A DNA stretch of 10,508 nt from Candidatus Aerophobota bacterium (GTDB taxonomy: Bacteria > Aerophobota > Aerophobia > Aerophobales > JAGGXI01), in assembly GCA_021163155.1 (NCBI GenBank), contig JAGGXI010000117.1, positions 1-10,508 of the forward strand, written 5' to 3'. Made by a program: the position numbers and the translations under genes. This document shows positions 1 to 5,934 of the stretch, one piece after another; positions within the stretch are counted from its first letter, which is position 1; the number at the start of each line of letters is the position of its first letter. Under the pieces are notes generated by a model. That model was not told where the DNA came from, searched no databases, and saw only the letters and a list, made by a program, of their open reading frames with translations.

Positions 1-33
1 CTCTAATCCTCTAATCCTCTAATCCTCTTTTTT

Positions 34-80
34 GCTTTTTACGTCTCACCTTTTACGTTTTACGTCTCACTGTTTTTTCC
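34..80. repeat. 47-bp module, copy 1
   Basis: This T-rich module starts GCTTTTTACGTCTCACC and ends CACTGTTTTTTCC. It is identical to 122-168. Inside it, TTTTACGTCTCAC occurs twice around one extra CTTTTACG, so the module is itself repetitive. Together with the neighbouring octamers it forms a higher-order unit of roughly 85 bp. Confidence 0.9.
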
Positions 81-121
81 CTCTAATCCTCTAATCCTCT
101 AATCCTCTAATCCTTCTTTTT

Positions 122-168
122 GCTTTTTACGTCTCACCTTTTACGTTTTACGTCTCACTGTTTTTTCC
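122..168. repeat. 47-bp module, copy 2
   Basis: This is an exact second copy of 34-80, also flanked by CTCTAATC octamers on both sides. The preceding T-run is one base shorter than in copy 1. The octamer block before this copy has four units instead of three, as expected of a variable-number repeat that grows by unequal exchange or slippage. Confidence 0.9.
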
Positions 169-209
169 CTCTAATCCTCTAATCCTCTAATCCTTTAATC
201 CTGCTTTTA

Positions 210-233
210 CGCAGGCTAAAGCCTGCGGCTACC
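210..233. repeat. REP-like palindrome CGCAGGCT-AA-AGCCTGCG plus GGCTACC tail
   Basis: A perfect 8-bp stem (CGCAGGCT/AGCCTGCG) with a 2-nt centre is followed by GGCTACC. The same palindrome-plus-tail, in inverse orientation and with centre TC, occurs at 2777-2800. A related tail (GCGGCTACCG) occurs at 2881-2890. The reuse of one stem and tail at separate intergenic sites marks a dispersed REP-type family. It lies just downstream of lysC, but no U-run follows on the minus strand, so I do not call it an intrinsic terminator. Confidence 0.8.
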
Positions 234-248
234 GGTATCTTTTTCCCT

Positions 249-761
249 CTAATCCTCTAATCCCTTGCTTAATTCAAACTCAAATTCTTTATGGATGGTT
301 CTTATTGCTCTCTTCCCATCTTCTCTCTTTACAATACAAGAAATTCTTATCTCTGACGTATTTATCATCTTAATATTTATTTTTTCTCTACCCAGACAGG
401 CAAACATACGGCCTGCTACTCCAGGGTGGGACCGCATTCCTGCTCCTACTAAAGATACTTTAGCTACATTAGAGTCATAGTCCACATTTCCACTCTTTAA
501 TTCTTGTTTTATTTTTCCCATAATCTTTTTTGTCTCTTTTAAATCTTCTTCTCCAATAGTAAAGGAGATATCATTTTTTTTCTCTTCTGCACTACTTTGG
601 ATAATCATATCTACATTAATATTAGCTTTACCCAGAGTAGTGAAAATAAGTCCTGCTACTCCCGGCTTATCGGGAACATTTTTTATAGTTACTCTTGATT
701 GATCTTCGTCAAGAGCAGTTCCTGATAGAACAAGAGATTCCATAGGTTCCTCTTTAAGCAA
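249..761 (-). CDS. lysC: Aspartate kinase, C-terminal regulatory part (tandem ACT domains)
   Basis: This 170-residue frame is the allosteric half of aspartokinase, which binds lysine and/or threonine to control the first step of the aspartate pathway. The first ACT domain spans roughly residues 22-95, with [10 protein letters not shown] and the effector-loop region [15 protein letters not shown]. The second spans about 100-165, with [16 protein letters not shown] and [17 protein letters not shown]. The first codon used here is TTG (759-761). It overlaps the stop of the catalytic frame by 8 bp, and an AGGAGG lies 9 nt upstream, so independent coupled initiation is possible. An ATG six codons further in is an alternative. 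The catalytic part (241 aa) plus this part (170 aa) equals an ordinary full-length enzyme of about 400-410 aa, and the sequence is continuous across a +1 shift. A frameshift in a once single gene, or a base-call error, is therefore equally possible. The last four residues (GLED) are encoded by the octamer repeat. Confidence 0.88.
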   Translation of the reverse strand: MLKEEPMESLVLSGTALDEDQSRVTIKNVPDKPGVAGLIFTTLGKANINVDMIIQSSAEEKKNDISFTIGEEDLKETKKIMGKIKQELKSGNVDYDSNVAKVSLVGAGMRSHPGVAGRMFACLGREKINIKMINTSEIRISCIVKREDGKRAIRTIHKEFEFELSKGLED

Positions 762-1479
762 TTATTGTTCCCTCCTTTTCAGTAAAACTCGAGCGAATAT
801 GCAAGGTTATCTTATACTTTTTAGCTAATTCTATTGCTCGCAGATGAATAACTTTAGCTCCTAAACTGGCTAATTCTAAAGTATCTTCATAAGAGATATG
901 TTTAAGTTTTCTTGCTTCGGGAACTATGCGAGGGTCAGCAGTATATATTCCCTCTACATCAGTATAGATTTCACATAAATCTGCTTTGAGAGCAGCAGCT
1001 AAAGCAACTGCTGTAGTATCAGAGCCACCTCTTCCTAATGTAGTGATATTATTATGAAGTGTAATCCCCTGGAAACCAGCGACTACCACAATCATCCCCC
1101 TTTTTAACTCTTTTAATATATTTTTAATCTCTATTTTCTGAATACGAGCTTTGGTATAGACTTCACTTGTAATTATTCCTCCTTGTGCTCCATTAAAGGC
1201 GATCGCCTCCTCTCCTATAGAGTGAAGAGCTATACTTAACAAAGAAGAGGAGATGGTTTCTCCACTGGATAGAAGCATGTCTCTCTCTCTTTTTGGGGGG
1301 TCGGGATTTAGTTTGAAAGCAAGTTCCAACAATTTGTCAGTAGTATCACCCATTGCAGAAACTACTATCACAAGGTCATTACCTTCATTTTTAATTTTAG
1401 ATATTCTTTTAGCTATGTGTTCAATTTTTTCAACTGAACTGACAGAGCTTCCCCCATATTTCTGAACAATTAAAGACAC
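754..1479 (-). CDS. lysC: Aspartate kinase, N-terminal catalytic part
   Basis: Aspartokinase phosphorylates L-aspartate with ATP to give 4-phospho-L-aspartate, the cytosolic entry step to lysine/diaminopimelate, threonine and methionine. This 241-residue frame holds the whole amino-acid-kinase domain: KYGGSSV (7-13), [11 protein letters not shown] (40-50), [13 protein letters not shown] (69-81), GFQGIT (135-140), [19 protein letters not shown] (146-164), [18 protein letters not shown] (170-187) and [21 protein letters not shown] (202-222). It ends at the interdomain linker ([15 protein letters not shown]), exactly where the ACT domains should begin; these follow in the +1 frame. The start is GTG, five bases after a full AGGAGGT ribosome-binding site. 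The gene lies 63 bp downstream of the nicotinate phosphoribosyltransferase gene with no clear promoter between, so co-transcription is likely. Whether the protein ends here, as a separate subunit, or continues through a sequencing error cannot be decided from the sequence. Confidence 0.93.
   Translation of the reverse strand: MSLIVQKYGGSSVSSVEKIEHIAKRISKIKNEGNDLVIVVSAMGDTTDKLLELAFKLNPDPPKRERDMLLSSGETISSSLLSIALHSIGEEAIAFNGAQGGIITSEVYTKARIQKIEIKNILKELKRGMIVVVAGFQGITLHNNITTLGRGGSDTTAVALAAALKADLCEIYTDVEGIYTADPRIVPEARKLKHISYEDTLELASLGAKVIHLRAIELAKKYKITLHIRSSFTEKEGTIIA
762..776 (-). promoter_or_regulatory. Internal Shine-Dalgarno for the ACT frame
   Basis: On the minus strand AGGAGG (771-776) is followed by nine bases and then TTG, the possible start of the ACT frame. 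The same bases encode Lys-Glu-Gly in the catalytic frame, so the match could be accidental. If used, it would give a coupled second subunit, similar in effect to the separate small subunit that Bacillus-type aspartokinases make from an internal in-frame start. Confidence 0.4.
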
Positions 1480-1534
1480 TGATTACCTCCTCTCTCTTTT
1501 CCCCCATTTCCCTATTTGACCTATTTAACTATTT

Positions 1535-1554
1535 TCACTCATTCACTCATTCAC
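1535..1554. repeat. Octamer tandem repeat (TCACTCAT)2.5 over a stop codon
   Basis: TCACTCAT occurs twice in tandem followed by TCAC. On the minus strand it reads as GTGAATGA units. It covers the last codons (Val-Asn-Glu) and the TGA stop of the nicotinate phosphoribosyltransferase gene and runs into the intergenic gap. The period is eight, as in the unrelated CTCTAATC array at the end of lysC. Confidence 0.8.
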
Positions 1555-2694
1555 TAATTGTTCAAGGACATACTTCCTGATATTTTGTGGTGAGGGGAGT
1601 TCCATTATTATTTTTCCTTCTTTAATTAAAGGTTTTAATAAAGGAGAGAATTTTCCTCCACAAGAGCACTCTTTTGGACTCTCTTTTGCTGGAAGTACTT
1701 GAGTGGAAAAACAGGAAGGACATCGCCATACCCACTTTTTCCCTGAGTATTTTCCCTTTTTAGCGAAAGGTTTTTTCTCTACTTCTACTATATCCAGAGA
1801 AAAATCTATTACCGGTGAATTACTTATCCAGGTTCCTACCCCAAAAGCATCAGCCAGAGGAGATAGAAAACGAATTTCTTCTTCGTTCATTCCACCGGAA
1901 ACAAAAATTTTTACTTCTTTAAATCCCCGTAAGTCTAATTCCCACCTGACTTCTTTTAAAATCTCTAAGAAATTTCCTCTTCTTGAGCGGGGAGTATCTA
2001 ATCTGATAGCAGAAAGATTTTTCCCCATGCTTTCAGCCACTTTAATGGCTACAACCTTTTCATCTCCAAGAGTATCTATCAAAGCTACTCTTTTTACTTT
2101 AGGCTCAATAACTTCATCAAAGAGTTGAGTTGCTTTTAAGGTGTCTCCTACAAGTAAAATAAGGGCATGCGGAATAGTCCCCACAGGTTCTTCGCCCAGT
2201 TCCTCTGCGGTTTTACTTACAGCTATTCCATCACATCCTCCTATAAAGGAAGCTCTGCCTATCATAGGAGCTATTCCTGGATGCATCCTTCTTGCTCCAA
2301 AATGGTATATAGGTTTCCCCGAGGCGGCTTTTTTACAGCGAGCCGAACGTGTTGCTATTCCCGAAGCCTGGCAAAGCAATCCTAAGAGAGGGGTCTCGTA
2401 TTTAGCAAACTCACTATAACTACCTTCTATAACCATAACCGGCTCAAAAGGGTGAAATATAGTACCTTCAGGCATACTCCAGGCTTTGATATTTAAATCT
2501 TCAAGAAGATACGTCGCTTCATCCACACCTGCTAAAACTGCCCAGTCATAATTAAAGGGAAATTTTTTTGCTATTATTTCTACAACTACCTCTTTGTCTA
2601 TATTTTTTTCTTTAATTATCTTTACCGTTCTCTCAAAATAGACATCTGTAATTTTTCCCTCTTTAATATCTCCTGGGTTAGAAAGATGAAACAT
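1543..2694 (-). CDS. pncB: Nicotinate phosphoribosyltransferase with C-terminal zinc ribbon
   Basis: This cytosolic enzyme of NAD salvage joins nicotinate and PRPP to give nicotinate mononucleotide and pyrophosphate, coupled to ATP hydrolysis in this family. The 383-residue protein has the N-terminal domain with SNPGDIKEGKITDVYFERT (5-23), the core motif HFGARRMHPG (131-140), GTIPHAL with the likely phospho-accepting His176, RLDTPRSRRGN (231-241), and the phosphate-binding loops VSGGMN (265-270) and GVGTW (285-289). A C-terminal module holds four cysteines, Cys325, Cys328, Cys343 and Cys345 (C-x2-C-x14-C-x-C). This resembles the zinc-knuckle domain reported for the Thermoplasma acidophilum enzyme, so the protein belongs to the short, archaeal/bacterial branch, not the longer E. 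coli PncB type. The ATG start is preceded by AAAGGA at good spacing and by a strong promoter. lysC follows 63 bp downstream. The symbol pncB is given by function. Its stop codon lies in an octamer repeat. Confidence 0.93.
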   Translation of the reverse strand: MFHLSNPGDIKEGKITDVYFERTVKIIKEKNIDKEVVVEIIAKKFPFNYDWAVLAGVDEATYLLEDLNIKAWSMPEGTIFHPFEPVMVIEGSYSEFAKYETPLLGLLCQASGIATRSARCKKAASGKPIYHFGARRMHPGIAPMIGRASFIGGCDGIAVSKTAEELGEEPVGTIPHALILLVGDTLKATQLFDEVIEPKVKRVALIDTLGDEKVVAIKVAESMGKNLSAIRLDTPRSRRGNFLEILKEVRWELDLRGFKEVKIFVSGGMNEEEIRFLSPLADAFGVGTWISNSPVIDFSLDIVEVEKKPFAKKGKYSGKKWVWRCPSCFSTQVLPAKESPKECSCGGKFSPLLKPLIKEGKIIMELPSPQNIRKYVLEQLVNE

Positions 2695-2725
2695 ATAATT
2701 TTCCTTTCTCTAAAAATGTTTAGTA

Positions 2726-2756
2726 TATATAATACATACATTCTATTTTTGTCAAC
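2726..2756. repeat. 31-bp direct repeat, copy 1
   Basis: All 31 bases match 2942-2972 exactly, in the same orientation, 216 bp apart. This copy contains the promoter of the nicotinate phosphoribosyltransferase gene. A match this long cannot be chance, so one copy was duplicated from the other. Confidence 0.95.
2727..2755 (-). promoter_or_regulatory. Sigma-70-type promoter of pncB (and probably lysC)
   Basis: On the minus strand TTGACA (2750-2755) is followed by a 17-bp spacer and TTATAT (2727-2732). The -35 is perfect, the spacing is ideal and the -10 is reasonable. Transcription would start near 2720, leaving a leader of about 25 nt that includes the AAAGGA ribosome-binding site before the ATG at 2694. 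Confidence 0.75.
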
Positions 2757-2776
2757 CAAGTTTTGCAGGAAATAAT

Positions 2777-2889
2777 GGTAGCCGCAGGCTTCAGCCTGCG
2801 TTATTGTTCTCATGTAATAATCTTTCTTTACGCAACCTAAACCCCATTAGATGTTACTACTATTTAGCAGGGTAAAGGTTGCGGCTACC
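2777..2889. repeat. REPIN-like inverted pair of REP palindromes
   Basis: The 113-bp block starts GGTAGCCGCA and ends TGCGGCTACC, giving 10-bp terminal inverted repeats. The left half is GGTAGC followed by the palindrome CGCAGGCT-TC-AGCCTGCG (2783-2800). The right half is a larger stem, CGCAACCT (2831-2838) with AGGTTGCG (2876-2883), extended inward by ACCC/GGGT, ending in GGCTACC. The left half is the same palindrome as at 210-233. Two REP units facing each other form a REPIN, a short non-autonomous element mobilised in other bacteria by RAYT transposases. No RAYT gene is in the window. Confidence 0.7.
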
Positions 2890-2941
2890 GTCCCTCCCCA
2901 GGCCAAGTACTCTAACAGTTTGCCGAATCTGGGTTTAATAT

Positions 2942-2972
2942 TATATAATACATACATTCTATTTTTGTCAAC
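2942..2972. repeat. 31-bp direct repeat, copy 2
   Basis: This is an exact second copy of 2726-2756. With copy 1 it brackets a 185-bp spacer containing the REPIN-like block. At 31 bp it is much longer than normal insertion target duplications, so segmental duplication is the more likely origin. Confidence 0.95.
2943..2971 (-). promoter_or_regulatory. Duplicate promoter upstream of the REPIN-like block
   Basis: The duplicated sequence holds TTGACA (2966-2971), 17 bp, and TTATAT (2943-2948) on the minus strand, identical to the pncB promoter. There is no reading frame of substance between it and pncB. It would produce either a pncB transcript with a structured leader of about 240 nt or a separate short RNA through the palindromes at 2777-2889. 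Confidence 0.55.
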
Positions 2973-2980
2973 TAAACTAA

Positions 2981-3002
2981 GGGAACGGTCGCGATCTCTC
3001 CC
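2981..3002. repeat. Imperfect 22-bp palindrome at the end of the importer operon
   Basis: The sequence GGGAACGGTCGCGATCTCTCCC is mostly symmetrical around TCGCGA, with GGGA/TCCC at its ends. It touches the stop codon of the last importer gene, where a transcription end is expected. No T-run follows on the minus strand, so termination is only a possibility. It may instead be a decayed copy of another dispersed palindrome. Confidence 0.4.
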
Positions 3003-3973
3003 TACCTAAGAAGATGGCAAGCAACAAAATGTCCTTTTTTTGCTTCTACTAATTTAGGTTCAACCTCAGAACATATCTTCATAACCTTAAAACACCTTGG
3101 GTGGAATCTACACCCTTTAGGCGGATTTGCTGGACTTGGCACATCGCCCTGTAAGAGGATACGCTCCTTCTTATAATCAGGATTTGGAACAGGCACAGCA
3201 GATATCAATGCCTGTGTGTAAGGATGTAAAGGATTACTAAAAAGCTCGTTTTTATCCGCAATTTCTACTATCTTTCCAAGATACATAACTGCAACCCTGT
3301 CGCTTATATACTTTATAACACTAAGGTCGTGAGCAATAAAAAGATAGGTTAAATTAAGCTCATTTTGTATGTCTTTTAAAAGATTTATGATTTGAGACCG
3401 TATAGATACATCCAGGGCAGAGACTGCTTCATCACACATTATTATCTTGGGCTCCAATGCAAGTGCCCTTGCTATACCTATCCTTTGTCTCTGTCCGCCG
3501 CTGAATTCATGAGGAAATCTATCCATATACTCATAAGAAACACCAACTCTTTCTAAAAGTTCTCCTACCCTTTTATATCTTCCTTGCTTATTTAACATAT
3601 TATGACTCAACATACCTTCAGCTATTATATCTTTTATCTTCATCCTTGGGTCGAGGGAACTGTATGGGTCCTGGAATATGATTTGCATATTTTTTCTTTC
3701 TCTTCTAATGCCACGCTTACTTATTTTTGTTATTTTTTTATTATCAAATATCACCTCTCCTTTAGTAGGCTCTTCCAGTCTCAATATAGCAAGAGCGATT
3801 GTTGTCTTACCACAACCCGATTCTCCAACCAAGCCTAACGTTTCTCCTTCATACACATCAAACGATACATCATCTACTGCCTTTACCCAACCAACAACTC
3901 GCCTAAAAACACCCTTTTTTATCGGAAAATACTTAAATAGATGTCTTACTTGTAATAGTGGATTAGTAGTCAT
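3002..3973 (-). CDS. Peptide-type ABC importer ATP-binding protein, second ATPase (OppF/DppF)
   Basis: This cytoplasmic ATPase pairs with the product of the gene just upstream to power the importer. The 323-residue protein has Walker A GESGCGKT (50-57), Q-loop Gln101 in IIFQDPYSSLDP, the signature FSGGQRQR (157-164), Walker B IIMCDE (177-182; Glu182 catalytic) and switch His215. The C-terminal oligopeptide-transporter domain includes NPLHPYTQALISAVP (247-261) and cysteines 288, 294, 301 and 319. These match the four-cysteine cluster that binds [4Fe-4S] in a DppD homologue. The F-type assignment rests on the DPYSSLDPRM motif and the last position in the operon. The ATG follows AGGAG by six bases, one base after the stop of the preceding gene, so translation is coupled. 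This is the last gene of the operon. Confidence 0.95.
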   Translation of the reverse strand: MTTNPLLQVRHLFKYFPIKKGVFRRVVGWVKAVDDVSFDVYEGETLGLVGESGCGKTTIALAILRLEEPTKGEVIFDNKKITKISKRGIRRERKNMQIIFQDPYSSLDPRMKIKDIIAEGMLSHNMLNKQGRYKRVGELLERVGVSYEYMDRFPHEFSGGQRQRIGIARALALEPKIIMCDEAVSALDVSIRSQIINLLKDIQNELNLTYLFIAHDLSVIKYISDRVAVMYLGKIVEIADKNELFSNPLHPYTQALISAVPVPNPDYKKERILLQGDVPSPANPPKGCRFHPRCFKVMKICSEVEPKLVEAKKGHFVACHLLR

Positions 3974-3974
3974 T

Positions 3975-4991
3975 TCACACTCCTACAAGAAACCCTTTCC
4001 TCATCTCTTTTTTTACCTTGTCTATATGCCAGCATCTTACCATATGTCCTTCTTCTATTTTAATTAAAAGAGGCTCTTTTTTTCTGCATTTATCAGTTGC
4101 GAATTTGCATCTTGGATTAAATTTACAACCCTCTGGAAATTTTAAAGGATCGGGAACGGTTCCTGATATAGCATTAAGCTTTTTCATCTCTACATCGAGT
4201 CTGGGAATAGAGGTTAACAGACCAAAGGTATATGGATGCAAAGGAGTATGAAAGATTGTTTTTTTATCCGTATATTCAACAATCTTACCCGCATACATAA
4301 CGGCTACTTTATCTGCTATTTCTGCAATAACACTCAAATCATGGGTTATCATTATCAAAGAAGCATTGAATTCTTGCAGAAGTGATTTCATCAAATCCAA
4401 TATCTGCGCCTGAATCGTAACGTCCAAAGATGTCGTAGGTTCATCAGCGATGAGTAATGCAGGGTCACAAGCCATTGCCATTGATATCATCGCTCTTTGC
4501 CTCATTCCACCGCTTAACTGATGGGGATATTCATTTACTCTTTGTTCTGGTATAGGCATACTCACCTTTTTCAACAGTTTTACGGATCTTCTCATCGCTT
4601 CTTCTTTACTGATATCAAAATGCATCATCAGAGCTTCTGATATCTGATATCCAATCGTGAGAACAGGGTTTAAAGCAGTCATAGGCTCCTGGAATATCAT
4701 CGCTATCTCTTTTCCCCTTATTTTTCTCATTTCTTCATTATTTTTTTTCAGCAGATTTTCATCTTTGAAAAGTATTTTTCCTCCAATTGTTTTCCCTGGA
4801 TAATCAAGCAATCTCATTATGGAGAATGCTGTAACGCTCTTACCACAACCAGATTCTCCAACCAAACCTAATGTTTCTCTCTTATAAACCTCGAAATCTA
4901 CTCCATCAACTGCTTTTACCACTCCGTTTTCTGTAAAAAAATATGTCTTCAGGCCCTCAATTTTCAACAAAGGTTTCTTATCGTTCACCAT
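3975..4991 (-). CDS. Peptide-type ABC importer ATP-binding protein, first ATPase (OppD/DppD)
   Basis: This is the first of the two cytoplasmic ATPases of the importer. Its 338 residues include Walker A GESGCGKS (45-52), Q-loop Gln101 in MIFQEPMTALNP, the signature LSGGMRQR (159-166), Walker B LLIADEP (179-185; Glu184 catalytic) and switch His217 in ITHDLSV. The C-terminal family domain has TPLHPYTFGLL (249-259) and four cysteines at 289, 295, 302 and 320. Their spacing is the same as in the partner ATPase and suits an iron-sulfur cluster. FQEPMTALNP and LSGGMRQR are typical of OppD/DppD members. The ATG overlaps the stop codon of the preceding permease gene by one base (TAATG) with a GAGGTG ribosome-binding site upstream, so the two are translationally coupled. 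A short tail after the cysteine cluster (321-338) appears specific to this protein. Confidence 0.95.
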   Translation of the reverse strand: MVNDKKPLLKIEGLKTYFFTENGVVKAVDGVDFEVYKRETLGLVGESGCGKSVTAFSIMRLLDYPGKTIGGKILFKDENLLKKNNEEMRKIRGKEIAMIFQEPMTALNPVLTIGYQISEALMMHFDISKEEAMRRSVKLLKKVSMPIPEQRVNEYPHQLSGGMRQRAMISMAMACDPALLIADEPTTSLDVTIQAQILDLMKSLLQEFNASLIMITHDLSVIAEIADKVAVMYAGKIVEYTDKKTIFHTPLHPYTFGLLTSIPRLDVEMKKLNAISGTVPDPLKFPEGCKFNPRCKFATDKCRKKEPLLIKIEEGHMVRCWHIDKVKKEMRKGFLVGV

Positions 4992-5926
4992 TATAATTCA
5001 CCTCTTAACCTTGGGTCAAGTATATCTCTAAGGGCATCACCTATAAGGTTCCAGGCCAGAACGAAGAGAATAATAAATATCCCGGGGTAAAATACCGAAT
5101 ACCAATACTGCCCAGCATGACCAGGGGCACCAACAATCCAGTTCCTCGCAAAACTAACCATCTGTCCCCAATCAGCGTATCCCAGAGGGGCGCCTACCCC
5201 TAAAAAGCTTAACGTAGCCGCAGTTACAACCATAGTGCCAATATTCATAGATGCCTGTATCAACACAGGGAATATTGTATTGGGCAATAGATGTCTCCAT
5301 ATTATTTTGCCATCTCTAACACCAAGAGCCTTAGCCGCCATCACGTAGGTTTCCTCTTTTGCAGAGAGTATACTTCCCCTTATCACTCTTGCATATCCCA
5401 TCCATCCAAAGGCTATCAAGGCTATCATTACTTTATTCAGACCTCTTCCAAGTATAGTGGTAAGAACCATTGCAGCAACTAAAAAAGGAAATGATAAGAA
5501 TATATCCGTTATCCTCATCAATACTTCATCCACCCATCTACCAAAATATGCTGCAATAGAACCTATAAAGAGTCCTATAAGCATAGCAGAAAAAACCGTT
5601 GTTATACCTATTTTAAATGCAGTTCGTGTACCCCATATCAAGCCGTAAAATATATCATATCCACCCTGGGCAGTTCCGCAAATTGCCTTATCGTATTTTA
5701 CCTCTTTACCTATATATTTATACATATCTTTTATATTATCTGACATGGGGAAGCCAGGAGGTTGAGGATTTACATCCCACGACATCCTTGGTATTTGATA
5801 TGGATCATCCGAAAGAGGAGGGGCAAGTACTGGAGCAAATATAGCTATAATGATGAAGAAAACTAAGAGAATTATTCCAAGGAGTGAGGTGGCATTGCTG
5901 AATAATTTTCTTAAGGTTCTATTCAT
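4991..5926 (-). CDS. Peptide-type ABC importer permease, second subunit (OppC/DppC)
   Basis: This inner-membrane permease forms the translocation channel with the OppB-type subunit. In its 311 residues an N-terminal membrane helix (about 14-32) is followed by an extracytoplasmic segment (about 35-95) longer than in compact DppC proteins. Several more helices follow, at roughly 105-128, 145-162, 166-185, 222-245 and 278-296. The cytoplasmic coupling (EAA) loop is AAKALGVRDGKIIWRHLLPN (197-216), which docks on an ATPase. The protein ends with the family tail GDALRDILDPRLRGEL. The usual GTDxxGRD motif before the second helix reads CGTAQGGYD here. The ATG lies 8 bp after the preceding stop, and the end overlaps the next start by one base. 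The substrate cannot be told from this subunit. Confidence 0.95.
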   Translation of the reverse strand: MNRTLRKLFSNATSLLGIILLVFFIIIAIFAPVLAPPLSDDPYQIPRMSWDVNPQPPGFPMSDNIKDMYKYIGKEVKYDKAICGTAQGGYDIFYGLIWGTRTAFKIGITTVFSAMLIGLFIGSIAAYFGRWVDEVLMRITDIFLSFPFLVAAMVLTTILGRGLNKVMIALIAFGWMGYARVIRGSILSAKEETYVMAAKALGVRDGKIIWRHLLPNTIFPVLIQASMNIGTMVVTAATLSFLGVGAPLGYADWGQMVSFARNWIVGAPGHAGQYWYSVFYPGIFIILFVLAWNLIGDALRDILDPRLRGEL

Positions 5927-5934
5927 TTATTTCA

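Larger units (their letters stand above)
1..262. repeat. Octamer tandem-repeat field (CTCTAATC)n, interrupted
   Basis: The octamer CTCTAATC (GATTAGAG on the minus strand) occurs in separate blocks: three copies at 1-24, four at 81-112, three plus one variant (CTTTAATC) at 169-200, and two at 247-262. The blocks are separated by two copies of a longer T-rich module and by one GC-rich palindrome. This is seen directly. The last block overlaps the 3' end of the aspartokinase regulatory frame, where GGATTAGAGGATTAG supplies the codons Gly-Leu-Glu-Asp and the stop. The unit is not a multiple of three, so copy-number change would alter the protein end. The field continues off the left edge of the window. 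Slippage or recombination probably drives it; no function can be read from it. Confidence 0.93.

Noticed and set aside
210-233. Intrinsic terminator after lysC
   Set aside because: The stem is strong but no U-run follows on the lysC strand, and the same palindrome occurs elsewhere as a dispersed repeat.
1-262. CRISPR array
   Set aside because: The repeated units are 8 bp with no spacers, and the longer modules are too few and are themselves repetitive. There is no repeat-spacer pattern and no cas gene.
754-776. Programmed +1 frameshift site joining the aspartokinase halves
   Set aside because: The stop context (GCT TAA A) lacks the CTT-stop slippery pattern with an SD three bases upstream, as known for prfB. 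The AGGAGG lies too far from the stop, so coupled initiation or a base error fits better.
2141-2419. Plus-strand frame opposite pncB
   Set aside because: It is a shadow of the strongly conserved nicotinate phosphoribosyltransferase core on the other strand.
2622-2813. Small minus-strand protein of 63 codons before and into pncB
   Set aside because: It starts within the REPIN-like block, runs through the promoter and overlaps the pncB start in another frame. It has no credible ribosome-binding site and low-complexity content.
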